Positions 1 through 8,818 of a stretch of DNA of 64,000 nt are shown here, piece by piece. Positions within the stretch are counted from its first letter, which is position 1. Each line of letters starts with the position of its first letter. A model generated the notes under the pieces. It searched no databases and was not told where the DNA came from. It saw nothing but the letters and a program-made list of their open reading frames with translations. This DNA is from a bacterium (GTDB lineage Bacteria; Actinomycetota; Acidimicrobiia; Spongiisociales; Spongiisociaceae), in the NCBI GenBank assembly GCA_026710435.1, contig JAPOQZ010000166.1, forward strand, positions 1-64,000, read 5' to 3'. Made by a program: the position numbers and the translations under genes.

Positions 1-7
1 ATGGTCG

Positions 8-283
8 ATGGGTAACCAACTTGGGGCGGTCCGATCCGGCAAGTTCCATCGGGAACGTGACCTGCGACAGGCCGCTGATCTCGCCCACGCGTTGACTGAA
101 GCAGACAAACGCGTGGCCGTACTCCGGGATCAGACATGTCGGCAGGCTGACCGCTGTCTACGGTTGTACTGGAACCCTCGGGAGCTCGCGGAGGCAATGG
201 GTTTGAGCCCGGACGTGTTGCGGTCTCGACTCGCCCGGTGGCGGAAACGACCCCGAACCGCTGAAACAGTCGACGTAAGCTAG
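8..283 (+). CDS. small hypothetical protein, possible HTH-like C-terminus
   Basis: ORF only; segment ELAEAMGLSPDVLRSRLARWRK looks HTH-like. Confidence 0.3.
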   Translation: MGNQLGAVRSGKFHRERDLRQAADLAHALTEADKRVAVLRDQTCRQADRCLRLYWNPRELAEAMGLSPDVLRSRLARWRKRPRTAETVDVS

Positions 284-484
284 TGCTACCGAAAGTGATA
301 CCGGGCCTTCGACCCCTATCGTATAAACCCTCTTGACCTGGGAGAACACATCACAACCTCTCGCACCCAGCGGTTACCGGTCAAACACCCCTGGTCGTCA
401 AGGGGTTCCAGCATCCGGCATTACCGGTGCTTCCCCGGGTGGGCACCTATCCACAAACGCATGTGACCACTGATGGAACGGTCG

Positions 485-919
485 TCAGGTGGACTCGAGG
501 ATCGCCTTGAGGCGTTGCAGGTCAATGCGGAGTTCGGTCTCCATCGCGGCACGCCGGCTGCTGGCGAGCAGACCGATCAGCCCACTGACCTCAACCTCTA
601 CTTCAACCTCGAGCACGGTAGCTCCGATGCCGAACGGTTGCACCATGTAGCGGTCCCGGCCGCCCCGGACGCCGGGCTCGTAATCCCTACACAGGCGGGC
701 ACCGTGCTCGAACTCCACAATCTCCCAGCCCACCTGTACATCCCGGCCCATGAAACTGATCAGGCTCCGGCCGGTGGCTCCGATCCCGAGCACACCCGGC
801 TGGTCAGGAGTCGAGCGGAGGATGCTTGAACGCCACACCGGCTCGCTCGCAGGGGACGCAAGGTAGCCGAAGACGATGTCCGCGCTGCGGTTGATGAAGA
901 CCTTCCTAGTGACTCGCAA
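485..919 (-). CDS. SRPBCC/polyketide-cyclase-like protein
   Basis: N-terminus RKVFINRSADIVFGYLASPASEPVWRSSIL and overall length fit START/SRPBCC fold; probable TTG start. Confidence 0.7.
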   Translation of the reverse strand: MRVTRKVFINRSADIVFGYLASPASEPVWRSSILRSTPDQPGVLGIGATGRSLISFMGRDVQVGWEIVEFEHGARLCRDYEPGVRGGRDRYMVQPFGIGATVLEVEVEVEVSGLIGLLASSRRAAMETELRIDLQRLKAILEST

Positions 920-931
920 CCTTGACCTCTA

Positions 932-997
932 CCCCTGATTCTTCCTGCGGCGGTTTGTACAGGGCGTACGGGGTGTGGAATATGAGCTCTGACCAGG
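932..997 (-). repeat. small dispersed repeat family 2, full copy (minus orientation)
   Basis: Reverse complement CCTGGTCAGAGCTCATA...TACAAACCGCCGCAGGAAGAATCAGGGG matches copies at 59231 and 60138. Confidence 0.65.
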
Positions 998-1033
998 TAT
1001 TACAGCCGGTTCGATTTTCGCGCCTCGGCCGCG

Positions 1034-1112
1034 CCCGGTCGCGATGACGTGGTTGATGTGGCATGCTGCCGCCCGTGTATCTGGAAACATGAAGATGAAT
1101 CAGGGCTAGTCG
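1034..1112 (+). repeat. dispersed repeat (CCCGGTCGCGA..GTGGCATGCTGCCG..TCTGGAAACATGAAGA..TCAGGGCTAGT)
   Basis: Near-identical to 33272-33348; 3' half also at 55253-55303. Confidence 0.7.
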
Positions 1113-1129
1113 CAAACCCCAGCCCGCCC

Positions 1130-1235
1130 AGGAGGGTACTGAACAATTACGATTGCTCCGGCCTGCCGCCCACCGACCCAGGAGTAATGCCGGCGATTGG
1201 CAAGGCCGCTGGTGGATTGCTCAGCATCCTCCTAG
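1130..1235 (+). mobile_element. MITE-like element, copy A
   Basis: AGGAGGGTACTGAACAATTACGATTGCTCCGGCCTGCCGCC...GCGATTGGCAAGGCCGCTGGTGGATTGCTCAGCATCCTCCTAG; imperfect terminal inverted repeats; aligns with three other copies in the window. Confidence 0.8.
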
Positions 1236-1241
1236 CCTATC

Positions 1242-2522
1242 GTGCCTGATGGGGAGGACGATGTGGAGACCGATTCGACGCGCATTGAGGCCAAGCTGCT
1301 CATTCCGGGAAGGGGCGATCCGGTGCCCGACGGATGCGTGGTCATAAGCGGAGACACCATTACCTACGTGGGGAAGCGTTCGGGCGCACCCGAGACGCCG
1401 GGGAGCAAGACTCATCATGTGCCGGTCGTCATGCCGGGGATGTGGGACTGCCACTCGCATTTCTTCGGGACGGAGGCAGCCGACCTCACGCAGCTGGCCA
1501 CCACCCCGCTGCCGATGCTGGCGGTGCGGGCGGCTCGTGATGCTCACACGCTCCTGATGGCAGGTTTCACAAGTACGCGCGAGATGGGGGGCATCGGTGT
1601 TCACCTCGGCCGGCTGGTCGACGAGGGAACACTGGTCGGGCCGAACATCTATGCGGCGGGGTCGGCGCTCGGTCCCACCGCGGGGCACAGCGACATCCAT
1701 TGGATGCCGGAGTCCTGGAGGGACGATCTCGCGGCTTCTGGAGTGGGCTGGGTGGCCGTATGTGACGGGGTGGAGGAATGCATCAAAACCGTCAGGCGAC
1801 AGATCCGGGTGGGGGCCAAGGTGATCAAGATCAACGCCACGGGCGGCACCATGAGCCACTTCGACCATCCGGACCATCGGCAGTTCAACGACAAGGAGCT
1901 ACGAGCCATCGTAGAGGAGGCAGCCATGGCGGAGATGGCGGTGGGAGCCCACTGCCACGGACTGGCGGGCGTGGCGGCGGCCACCCGGGCGGGCGTCAAG
2001 ACCATCGAGCATTGCAGCACTCTCGACCAGGAGACGGCCGAGTTGATGCTGGAGATGGGAACCATGGCAGTGCCGACCCGCCATGCCGTCGAGTATCTGG
2101 TGTCGCTCAAAGGTCAGATCCCAGACTGGGCCTGGCAGGCGCAGGCCAAGGTGGAGCGGAGCCACACCGCCGCGATGCGACTCGCCATAGCATCCGGGAT
2201 CCCCATCGCCGTGGGGGCCGACATCATGGTCAGTGGCGGCCCCTGGGGCACCAACGGCCTAGAACTCGCCGCGCTCGTCAAGGCCGGGATGACCCCCCTC
2301 CAGGCCATCGAAGCGGCCACGGCCAACGGTCCGGCGACACTCGGTCCCCGGGCGCCCAAGGCCGGATTGCTGGCCGCGGGCTACGATGCCGACGTCATCG
2401 CGATAGCCTCCAACCCGCTGGACGACATTGCCGTCCTCGGAAAGTCTTCTCAGGTCACAATGGTCTGGAAGGCCGGCCAACTCGTCAAGTCTCCCGGAAC
2501 GAGCACAACCCCCTACTCGTGA
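1242..2522 (+). CDS. amidohydrolase family protein (imidazolonepropionase/prolidase-like)
   Basis: GMWDCHSHFFG (HxH), KVIKINATGG, GAHCHG, KTIEHCSTLD, AVGADI metal-site motifs. Confidence 0.9.
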   Translation: MPDGEDDVETDSTRIEAKLLIPGRGDPVPDGCVVISGDTITYVGKRSGAPETPGSKTHHVPVVMPGMWDCHSHFFGTEAADLTQLATTPLPMLAVRAARDAHTLLMAGFTSTREMGGIGVHLGRLVDEGTLVGPNIYAAGSALGPTAGHSDIHWMPESWRDDLAASGVGWVAVCDGVEECIKTVRRQIRVGAKVIKINATGGTMSHFDHPDHRQFNDKELRAIVEEAAMAEMAVGAHCHGLAGVAAATRAGVKTIEHCSTLDQETAELMLEMGTMAVPTRHAVEYLVSLKGQIPDWAWQAQAKVERSHTAAMRLAIASGIPIAVGADIMVSGGPWGTNGLELAALVKAGMTPLQAIEAATANGPATLGPRAPKAGLLAAGYDADVIAIASNPLDDIAVLGKSSQVTMVWKAGQLVKSPGTSTTPYS

Positions 2523-2643
2523 GTCAAGAAGAGCGGCCTTCGATCATCCAGGTCGCGCCCGGCTCCATCCACCCAGGACGCACGAGGAACACGAGTAACG
2601 GCCACCGCAACTTCCAGTTCCGTAAAGGGAGAGCATGGCGCTG

Positions 2644-2976
2644 CTACTGCCCGTACATCTCGGTGATCGTACGGCGAAGGAGGCGCGCGTCATCTGCGGA
2701 CAGCCGGTCGATCCTCCTCCGGAGGCGCTGCTTGTCGATGGCTCGGATCCGATCCACGGCAATCTCGGCGTCCATGCCCGCACACTGGATCTGGAGCCGG
2801 CCACGCCAGCGTGGATGCAGGGCAGAGGTGAGCGGGCAGACAACGACAGTGCTTACCAACCTGTTCATCTCGTTGCGGCTTACTATCACGACAGGACGGA
2901 CCTTGTTGACTTCACTCCCGATTGTGGGGTTGAGATCGGCGAAGTAGACCGCGTACCTCTCGGGGAAGTCCGCCAT
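2644..2976 (-). CDS. mazF: type II toxin-antitoxin system PemK/MazF family toxin
   Basis: YAVYFADLNPTIGSEVNKVRPVVIVSRNEMN...VVVCPLTS; start overlaps antitoxin stop (TGATG). Confidence 0.9.
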   Translation of the reverse strand: MADFPERYAVYFADLNPTIGSEVNKVRPVVIVSRNEMNRLVSTVVVCPLTSALHPRWRGRLQIQCAGMDAEIAVDRIRAIDKQRLRRRIDRLSADDARLLRRTITEMYGQ

Positions 2977-3227
2977 CAGTCCAATCCGTCGGCGGCGGCT
3001 GCATCGAAGTCGCTCCAGTCCTCCCGCTCGGCGGCCATAGCACGGTAGGTTTGCTCCCAGGACAGCTTTCCGGTCGCGTTGCCCCGCAGGACAACACTTT
3101 CCTCCGCCTCCTCCAAGACCAGCGAGTCCTCCCAGCCATAGCGATCGATTAGGGCCTTCGGTATCCGTATCCCCCTCGAGTTGCCGATCCGGATCAGTTT
3201 CACTTCCCGCACCCTCACTTTGAGCAC
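2976..3227 (-). CDS. AbrB/MazE-type antitoxin
   Basis: VKLIRIGNSRGIRIPKALIDRYG swapped-hairpin AbrB signature; directly upstream of mazF. Confidence 0.85.
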   Translation of the reverse strand: MLKVRVREVKLIRIGNSRGIRIPKALIDRYGWEDSLVLEEAEESVVLRGNATGKLSWEQTYRAMAAEREDWSDFDAAAADGLD

Positions 3228-3263
3228 CCGATCATCCGCCTTCGATCCTACATGATAGCGGCA

Positions 3264-3299
3264 GTAATTACAGTAATTACGTCAATTACAGTAGTTACG
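3264..3299. promoter_or_regulatory. four phased 9-bp repeats (GTAATTACA GTAATTACG TCAATTACA GTAGTTACG), putative TA autoregulatory operator
   Basis: Starts at 3264, 3273, 3282, 3291; core GTAATTAC is self-complementary; lies ~37 bp upstream of the antitoxin start. Confidence 0.65.
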
Positions 3300-3404
3300 T
3301 TGACCGGAACTCATAACCCCTCCCCCGCGCAGTTCACGCCAAGTGGGGGACAACGGGGCGACCGGATGGACCATCCGCAGCCTTCTCCCTCTGGCATCTT
3401 CGCT

Positions 3405-3797
3405 TCAGGGCCGGGCTGACCTCCAGAGCAAGGCACCGTTGGCTCCGAGCACCATCGGGATCAGGGCTGAGACGAAGAACCAGATGACGGTGTCGGGATC
3501 CGGGACGGGTTCACCGTCCGCGAGCGCTAGGCGGCGGAACCATAGGGTGAAGAACCAGATGGCCAGCCCCAGGGTTACGTAGAAGCCTGCTGGTACATCC
3601 AGATGGTGGTCGGGATCCGCGCCGACGACGCCGCACCCTCGCTTCCGGCACCAAGCTACGGCGACCGAGACGAGTATTCCCGCCGCCGTAAGGTAGTTGA
3701 AGACCCGGTACACGTCGGACGACGGAAGGGCATCGGCGTACAGGATCCCGAACACGACCTGGATCGTGTACAGGGCGGCGTATGCGACCATTTGCAA
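3405..3797 (-). CDS. hypothetical membrane protein (about 4 TM)
   Basis: Hydrophobic segments YTIQVVFGILYADAL, AAGILVSVAVAW, FYVTLGLAIWFFTLWF, FFVSALIPMVLGANGALLW. Confidence 0.55.
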   Translation of the reverse strand: MQMVAYAALYTIQVVFGILYADALPSSDVYRVFNYLTAAGILVSVAVAWCRKRGCGVVGADPDHHLDVPAGFYVTLGLAIWFFTLWFRRLALADGEPVPDPDTVIWFFVSALIPMVLGANGALLWRSARP

Positions 3798-3855
3798 CGC
3801 CGGCTGTTCTCTTGGCCATAGCGGTCATGGGTGACCTCCCTCGGTCGACTCGAGG

Positions 3856-5148
3856 TTAGACAGCCCTGGTATAGCGTTCCCGCTCCCAATCGCTGACACT
3901 CTCCTGCCACGCCCGTAACTCCCACGCCCTCGATATTGCGTAGTAGCCGCTGAACTCCTTGCTCAATGCCTCCTGCAGGGCTGAGTCGTCGCGGAAGGCC
4001 CTTAGGGCACTCTCCAACGAGTTGGGTAGCGCGGGCAGGTCGGCCCGCTCGGAGACATCCTTGGCCTCGGGCGCCGGAGGGACAGATCCCTCCCGGATTC
4101 CTATGACCGCCGAAGCTACCAGCGCCGCCAGAGCCAGGTAGGGATTGGCGTCGGCACCGGGACGGCGACACTCGAGCCGGGAACGAGCAGGGCGGTTGCC
4201 CCGGATAGCCCTCACCGACGCAGAGCGGTTCTCGTAGCCCCAACTCACATTGACGGGAGCGAAGTAACCGGGAACCAGTCGCTTGTAGGAGTTGATAGTG
4301 GGGTTCACCAGCAACGACGCGGCCGGAAGATGCTCGAGAATCCCTCCTAGAGCCGCCATGCAGGTAGCAGGGAAGGCACCGTCGGCATCAGGAGCGAAGG
4401 CGTTCTGGTCGCCCTGCCAGAACGACAGGTGGATATGCCCGCTGGATCCCTCCTCGAGGGGCATAGTCTTGGCAAGGAAGCTGGCGGTCAGGCCGAGCGA
4501 AGCGGCCACCTCCTTGACCGCGAACTTGAGCAGGGCGGCGTCATCGGCGGCCCGGAGCCCGCGCCGGGCCGCGATGTTCAGTTCCAGCAGGCCTGGACCC
4601 GCCTCGGTATGAACGGCCTCGAGGTTCACTCCAAGACCTTCCAGGGCCGGCACCAGTACCTCGAGAAGGCGATCGAAACGACCGATCTCTCCCAGGCTGT
4701 AGCTGATACCCGACGACAGAGGCTGGTCCTCCTCGTCGCGGATCCGTACCTCGTACTCGAAGCCGGCCATCACTTCGTACCCCATGTCAGCGAGGTCGCT
4801 TAGGATGTCGCGCAGTAGCTCGCGGGAGGCGAGGGTGCATCTGGATCCGTCCGGCCAACTCGGATCGGCCAGGCAGATACCCCAACCCGGGCGCCAGGCC
4901 AGCGGGCGGAGGGTGTCGGGGTCCGGCTGCAGCATGAGGTCGGGAGCCCCGGTGTTGATCCCGTAATCCTGGTAGTCGGCGATCGGCATGTCGACCGGGT
5001 CCAATCCCAGCCACAGATCGGTCATCACCGTCCCCTCGTCCACGGCTGACCGGTAGGCCGCCGGCCGGAACGCCTTGCCCCGGATCGAGCCGTGCACGTC
5101 CGGCATTCCGAGTAGCACGAAACCACCGTCGGAAGGCTCCCAATTCAT
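3856..5148 (-). CDS. glutamine synthetase-like ligase (gamma-glutamylamine synthetase candidate)
   Basis: GFEYEVRI, GSSGHIHLSFW, NSYKRLVPGYFAPVNVSWGYENRSASVRAI, ANPYLALAALVASAVIGI; start ATG overlaps upstream gene stop (ATGA). Confidence 0.88.
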   Translation of the reverse strand: MNWEPSDGGFVLLGMPDVHGSIRGKAFRPAAYRSAVDEGTVMTDLWLGLDPVDMPIADYQDYGINTGAPDLMLQPDPDTLRPLAWRPGWGICLADPSWPDGSRCTLASRELLRDILSDLADMGYEVMAGFEYEVRIRDEEDQPLSSGISYSLGEIGRFDRLLEVLVPALEGLGVNLEAVHTEAGPGLLELNIAARRGLRAADDAALLKFAVKEVAASLGLTASFLAKTMPLEEGSSGHIHLSFWQGDQNAFAPDADGAFPATCMAALGGILEHLPAASLLVNPTINSYKRLVPGYFAPVNVSWGYENRSASVRAIRGNRPARSRLECRRPGADANPYLALAALVASAVIGIREGSVPPAPEAKDVSERADLPALPNSLESALRAFRDDSALQEALSKEFSGYYAISRAWELRAWQESVSDWERERYTRAV

Positions 5149-6533
5149 GTCGTTCCTCCGTTCGCCAAGCTTTCCCAAACCGCCTGGTCGACCTCTCCGA
5201 CGACCCGCGCAAGCCGCTCGATCATCTCGCCCAGTTCCTCATCGGTGCTGGTGAGAGCGGGGGCGAACACTGTCTGGTCCCCGGCGTATCCGTCCGCGTT
5301 GGGGTGGGTAGACATCACTACTAGATCGTTGTCGAGTGCGCTGGTGTCGATCCGCCCGGCAATTCCGAGGGACTCGGGCGGGATGGAAGTGCCGTCCCTG
5401 GGATCGACGTATTCGATACCCAGCAGGAATCCACGACCCCGGACCTCACCAACAATCGAACAACCGTCCAGCGCCGATCGCAACTCGCCGAGCAAGGATG
5501 GCCCGCGCTCGGCCACCCTCTCGACCAGACCCTGGGACTCGATGTAGTCGACCACCGCCAGGCCCACCGCACAACTCAGCGGGGCTCCGTCCCAAGTGTG
5601 ACCGAGATCGAAGTCCTTGGATCCGGTCGCCAAGGCGTCGTAGACCGGCTCGCGACACATGGTGGCGGCAAGCGGGAAGTAGCCGCCCCCGAGTAGCTTG
5701 CCGATGGTGACTATGTCGGGTGTGATCGGCAGGTGCTGGTAGGCGAACCATGATCCCGTACGCCCCATCCCGGTTACCACCTCGTCGAAGCACACGAGGA
5801 AGCCGTGGTGGTCCCTCCGATCCGCCAAACCCTCCCAGAAGGCGTCCGGAGGGCCGTAGCCGGGCAGGGAAGCGCCGCTGACCGGCTCGCAGAAAAAGGC
5901 GGAGACGCTCTCCGGACCTACCTGCTCCAACGCCTTGTCCAGAGCGTCGAGGGCAGCCCGGCCGGTCGGATCGAACCGCTCGGTGCACGGCGGGATGTGT
6001 GGATGTTCGGATAGGTACGGCCCGAACGGTGCCTGCAGGTCGGGTCGGCCCACCAGTGATAGGGTGGCCATCGTGGCGCCGTGGTAGGCCTGGGCCGGCG
6101 AGATGACCCTCCAGCGCCGGCCTTGGCCGCGGTCCACGTGGTATTGGCGGGCTAGGCGCAGCGCAGTCTCGTTTGCCTCCGAACCGCCGCTCAGGAAACG
6201 GACCCTGGCCATTTCGGGAGCCAGCCCGACGAGACGGGCCGCCAACTTCTCCTGGGGGACGTTCGTGAAGTGATGGGCGTAGTAGTAGACGATGTCGCCC
6301 AGGTGCGCCGCGGCACCATCGACGATCTCGTCGACTCCGTGTCCGAGGCCGGCCGCCATCGCTCCGCCTGAGCAGGCGTCGAGGATCCGGCGTCCTCCCG
6401 TCGACTTCAGCCACACGCCGCGGCCATGATCGACGCTGGGGTAGGACCGATCGAGAAACTTGGGGAAAACACTGGTGGATGCGGCGTCGATGGTCACGTT
6501 GCTACTACTTCCGTTCGATGCGGCCATCTTCAC
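5145..6533 (-). CDS. class III PLP-dependent aminotransferase
   Basis: FLSGGSEANETALRLARQYH, FCFDEVVTGMGRTG, IGKLLGGGYFPLAA; GTGA overlap with upstream gene. Confidence 0.92.
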   Translation of the reverse strand: MKMAASNGSSSNVTIDAASTSVFPKFLDRSYPSVDHGRGVWLKSTGGRRILDACSGGAMAAGLGHGVDEIVDGAAAHLGDIVYYYAHHFTNVPQEKLAARLVGLAPEMARVRFLSGGSEANETALRLARQYHVDRGQGRRWRVISPAQAYHGATMATLSLVGRPDLQAPFGPYLSEHPHIPPCTERFDPTGRAALDALDKALEQVGPESVSAFFCEPVSGASLPGYGPPDAFWEGLADRRDHHGFLVCFDEVVTGMGRTGSWFAYQHLPITPDIVTIGKLLGGGYFPLAATMCREPVYDALATGSKDFDLGHTWDGAPLSCAVGLAVVDYIESQGLVERVAERGPSLLGELRSALDGCSIVGEVRGRGFLLGIEYVDPRDGTSIPPESLGIAGRIDTSALDNDLVVMSTHPNADGYAGDQTVFAPALTSTDEELGEMIERLARVVGEVDQAVWESLANGGTT

Positions 6534-8623
6534 TCCCGCCCCCGTCTGGGCAGGGCCAGGCCGGCTATGTCCTGGGCGAAGCGCTCCAGCAATTGCGTCG
6601 CGACAGCTTTCGACCTGGGCTCCAGTTTCCTCGTCTCCTCCATCAAGGCATCGGGGTCAACGCCCTCGTCGTCTAGTTCGTGACGGTAGACCTCAACCCA
6701 GTCTTCCATGATGTCGTTGTTCACCTCCGGGTGGAACTGAACCCCGAGGCTGCGCCCGACCACGAACGCCTGGGGACCGGCCTCGCTGTCGGCGATCAAT
6801 TCACCTCCGGGCGGCACCGAGAAGATGTCGAAGTGCCACTGGAACCAGGGGCCAGGGGGCACCAGGCCCTCGTCGACGCTGCGTACCGGTAGCCAGCCGA
6901 CTTCGGAGATCTCCCCGCGGTACGAGTCGCCGCCCAGAACCCTGGCCAGCAACTGACCGCCGAAACAGAGGCCCAGGATGGGAACATCGGAGCCGTAGGC
7001 TTCGATCAGCAGGTCCTTCTCCCGGTCGATCCACGGAATCGAGTCGTCGAACGCGGCGAACTCCGAGCCGAGCGAGACGATCAGGTCGTAACGGGTGGGG
7101 TCGACGCGGCGGTCTTCGAGGTCGATGCGGTAGATCTCCACATCCGCTCCCTGTCCCTCCAACCATTCGTGGACGAACCCCGCCGGGGTGGGCTCCTCAT
7201 GCTGGACGATCAGGACGCTCAGTCCGGCCGACCGACCGCCGGAAAGAGACAGAGTCGAGCCCAGTTCGTCCGCCACCTCGGCTGCCACTTCGGACACGGC
7301 GGTCGCCATCCGTTCCACCATCTCCGCCAATTCCGCGTCCGGCGTGGGGAAGGACGGCGCGAACAGGTGCTGGTCTCCGGCGAAACCGTCCCTCGTGGGC
7401 ATTGTTCCGAGTACGAGCAGACCGTTGCGCGCCGCGGCCCGTTCGATCCTCCCTGCCACTCCCAGTTCCGGCGGCAGGAAGGAGCGACCGTCCCGGGGAT
7501 CCACGTAATCGATTCCAAGAAGGTAACCACGACCCCGTACCTCGCCCACCAGATCTATCCCCTCCAGGGCATCCGCCAACTCATCACGCAGCACCGGGCC
7601 TCGGGCCGCCACATGCTCCACCCAACCTTCCGACTTCAGGATTTCGAGAACCGCCAGACCCACCGCGCAGGGCAAGGGCGAACCGTCCCACGTGTGACCG
7701 AGCGTGAAGGAGGTGACCCCTCCGGCGATGGCCTCGTAGACGTTCGCGGCATACAGCACCGCGCCGATCGCCGTGTATCCGGCCCCGAGTCCCTTGGCGG
7801 TGGCGATGATGTCGGGAACGATCGCCAGATCGTTGGCCGCGAACCAATTGCCGGTCCTGCCTATGCCGGTGACCACTTCGTCAAAGCAGATGAGGAACCC
7901 GTGCCGGTCCCGCCGCTCCGCCAGTCCTTCCCAGAAGCGCACGGGAGGTGAGTAGGCGGGAAGCGAGGCGGCACTGATCGGCTCGCAGAAAAAGGCCGAG
8001 ACGTTCTCGGCGCCCACCTGCTCCAGCACCTCGTCCAAGGCATCGAGCGCCTCCTGGCCGGTCGGATCGAAGCGTCGGGTCGAGGGTGGGATGTGGCGAT
8101 GGCGGCTCAGGTAGGGATCGAAAGCGCCGTGGAGTCCGGGACGACCGGTGAGGGCAAGGGTCTGCATGGTGGGACCGTGGTAGGCCTGGGCAGGTGAGAC
8201 GATCTGCCAGCGCTGCGGCTCGCCTCGCGCCACGTGGTACATGCGAGCAGCGCGGATGACCGACTCGTTCGCTTCGGAACCGCCGGTGACGAAGCGTGCC
8301 CGGGAGAACCCGGACGGCGCCAGTTCCACCAACTCGGCCGCCAGGGCTTCCTGCCATGGGTTGGTGAGACGGTTGTTGTCAAGGTAGCCCACTTGCCGGG
8401 ACTGCTCCCAGGCGAGTTCGATCAGGTCGCGTCGGCCGTGGCCCAACGTGGCGGCCATCGAACCTCCGCTCATCGCGTCGAGGTAACGCTTTCCGGTGGA
8501 GTCCTCAACCCAGGCCCCTTCGCCCGACGCGATCACACGGTACGGCTTGGTCACCTCCAACTGGAGTACCGAACTGGAGCCGGGTTCGACCAGGGGTGCC
8601 TTCAACTGCACTTGAACCTCCAC
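6530..8623 (-). CDS. class III aminotransferase fused to C-terminal class I glutamine amidotransferase (GATase) domain
   Basis: N-terminal aminotransferase (FVTGGSEANESVIRAARMYH, CFDEVVTGIGRTG); C-terminal VLIVQHEEPTPAGFVHEWL...PILGLCFGGQLLARVLGG...GVQFHPEV with Cys and His-x-Glu. Confidence 0.92.
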   Translation of the reverse strand: MEVQVQLKAPLVEPGSSSVLQLEVTKPYRVIASGEGAWVEDSTGKRYLDAMSGGSMAATLGHGRRDLIELAWEQSRQVGYLDNNRLTNPWQEALAAELVELAPSGFSRARFVTGGSEANESVIRAARMYHVARGEPQRWQIVSPAQAYHGPTMQTLALTGRPGLHGAFDPYLSRHRHIPPSTRRFDPTGQEALDALDEVLEQVGAENVSAFFCEPISAASLPAYSPPVRFWEGLAERRDRHGFLICFDEVVTGIGRTGNWFAANDLAIVPDIIATAKGLGAGYTAIGAVLYAANVYEAIAGGVTSFTLGHTWDGSPLPCAVGLAVLEILKSEGWVEHVAARGPVLRDELADALEGIDLVGEVRGRGYLLGIDYVDPRDGRSFLPPELGVAGRIERAAARNGLLVLGTMPTRDGFAGDQHLFAPSFPTPDAELAEMVERMATAVSEVAAEVADELGSTLSLSGGRSAGLSVLIVQHEEPTPAGFVHEWLEGQGADVEIYRIDLEDRRVDPTRYDLIVSLGSEFAAFDDSIPWIDREKDLLIEAYGSDVPILGLCFGGQLLARVLGGDSYRGEISEVGWLPVRSVDEGLVPPGPWFQWHFDIFSVPPGGELIADSEAGPQAFVVGRSLGVQFHPEVNNDIMEDWVEVYRHELDDEGVDPDALMEETRKLEPRSKAVATQLLERFAQDIAGLALPRRGRE

Positions 8624-8818
8624 TCGCTAGCCGGTCGCAGGTGTTTAGCACCCTCGGGCTCGGTTGCAACCCGCGAAGGTGCCGAGAAAGGATGCTAGCG
8701 GTTGGCCCCGCATTCGCTGAACAGGTAGTTTTCCATCGGCTACCGGACCGGATCGCCAACCGGACGACGGTCCGCCTGAGGCCGACCCGGTGTGGAAGAG
8801 TCGCTTGTCTTGTAGTTG

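Noticed and set aside
3264-3299. CRISPR-like array at the TA promoter
   Set aside because: Unit is 9 bp with no spacers; no cas genes in the window.
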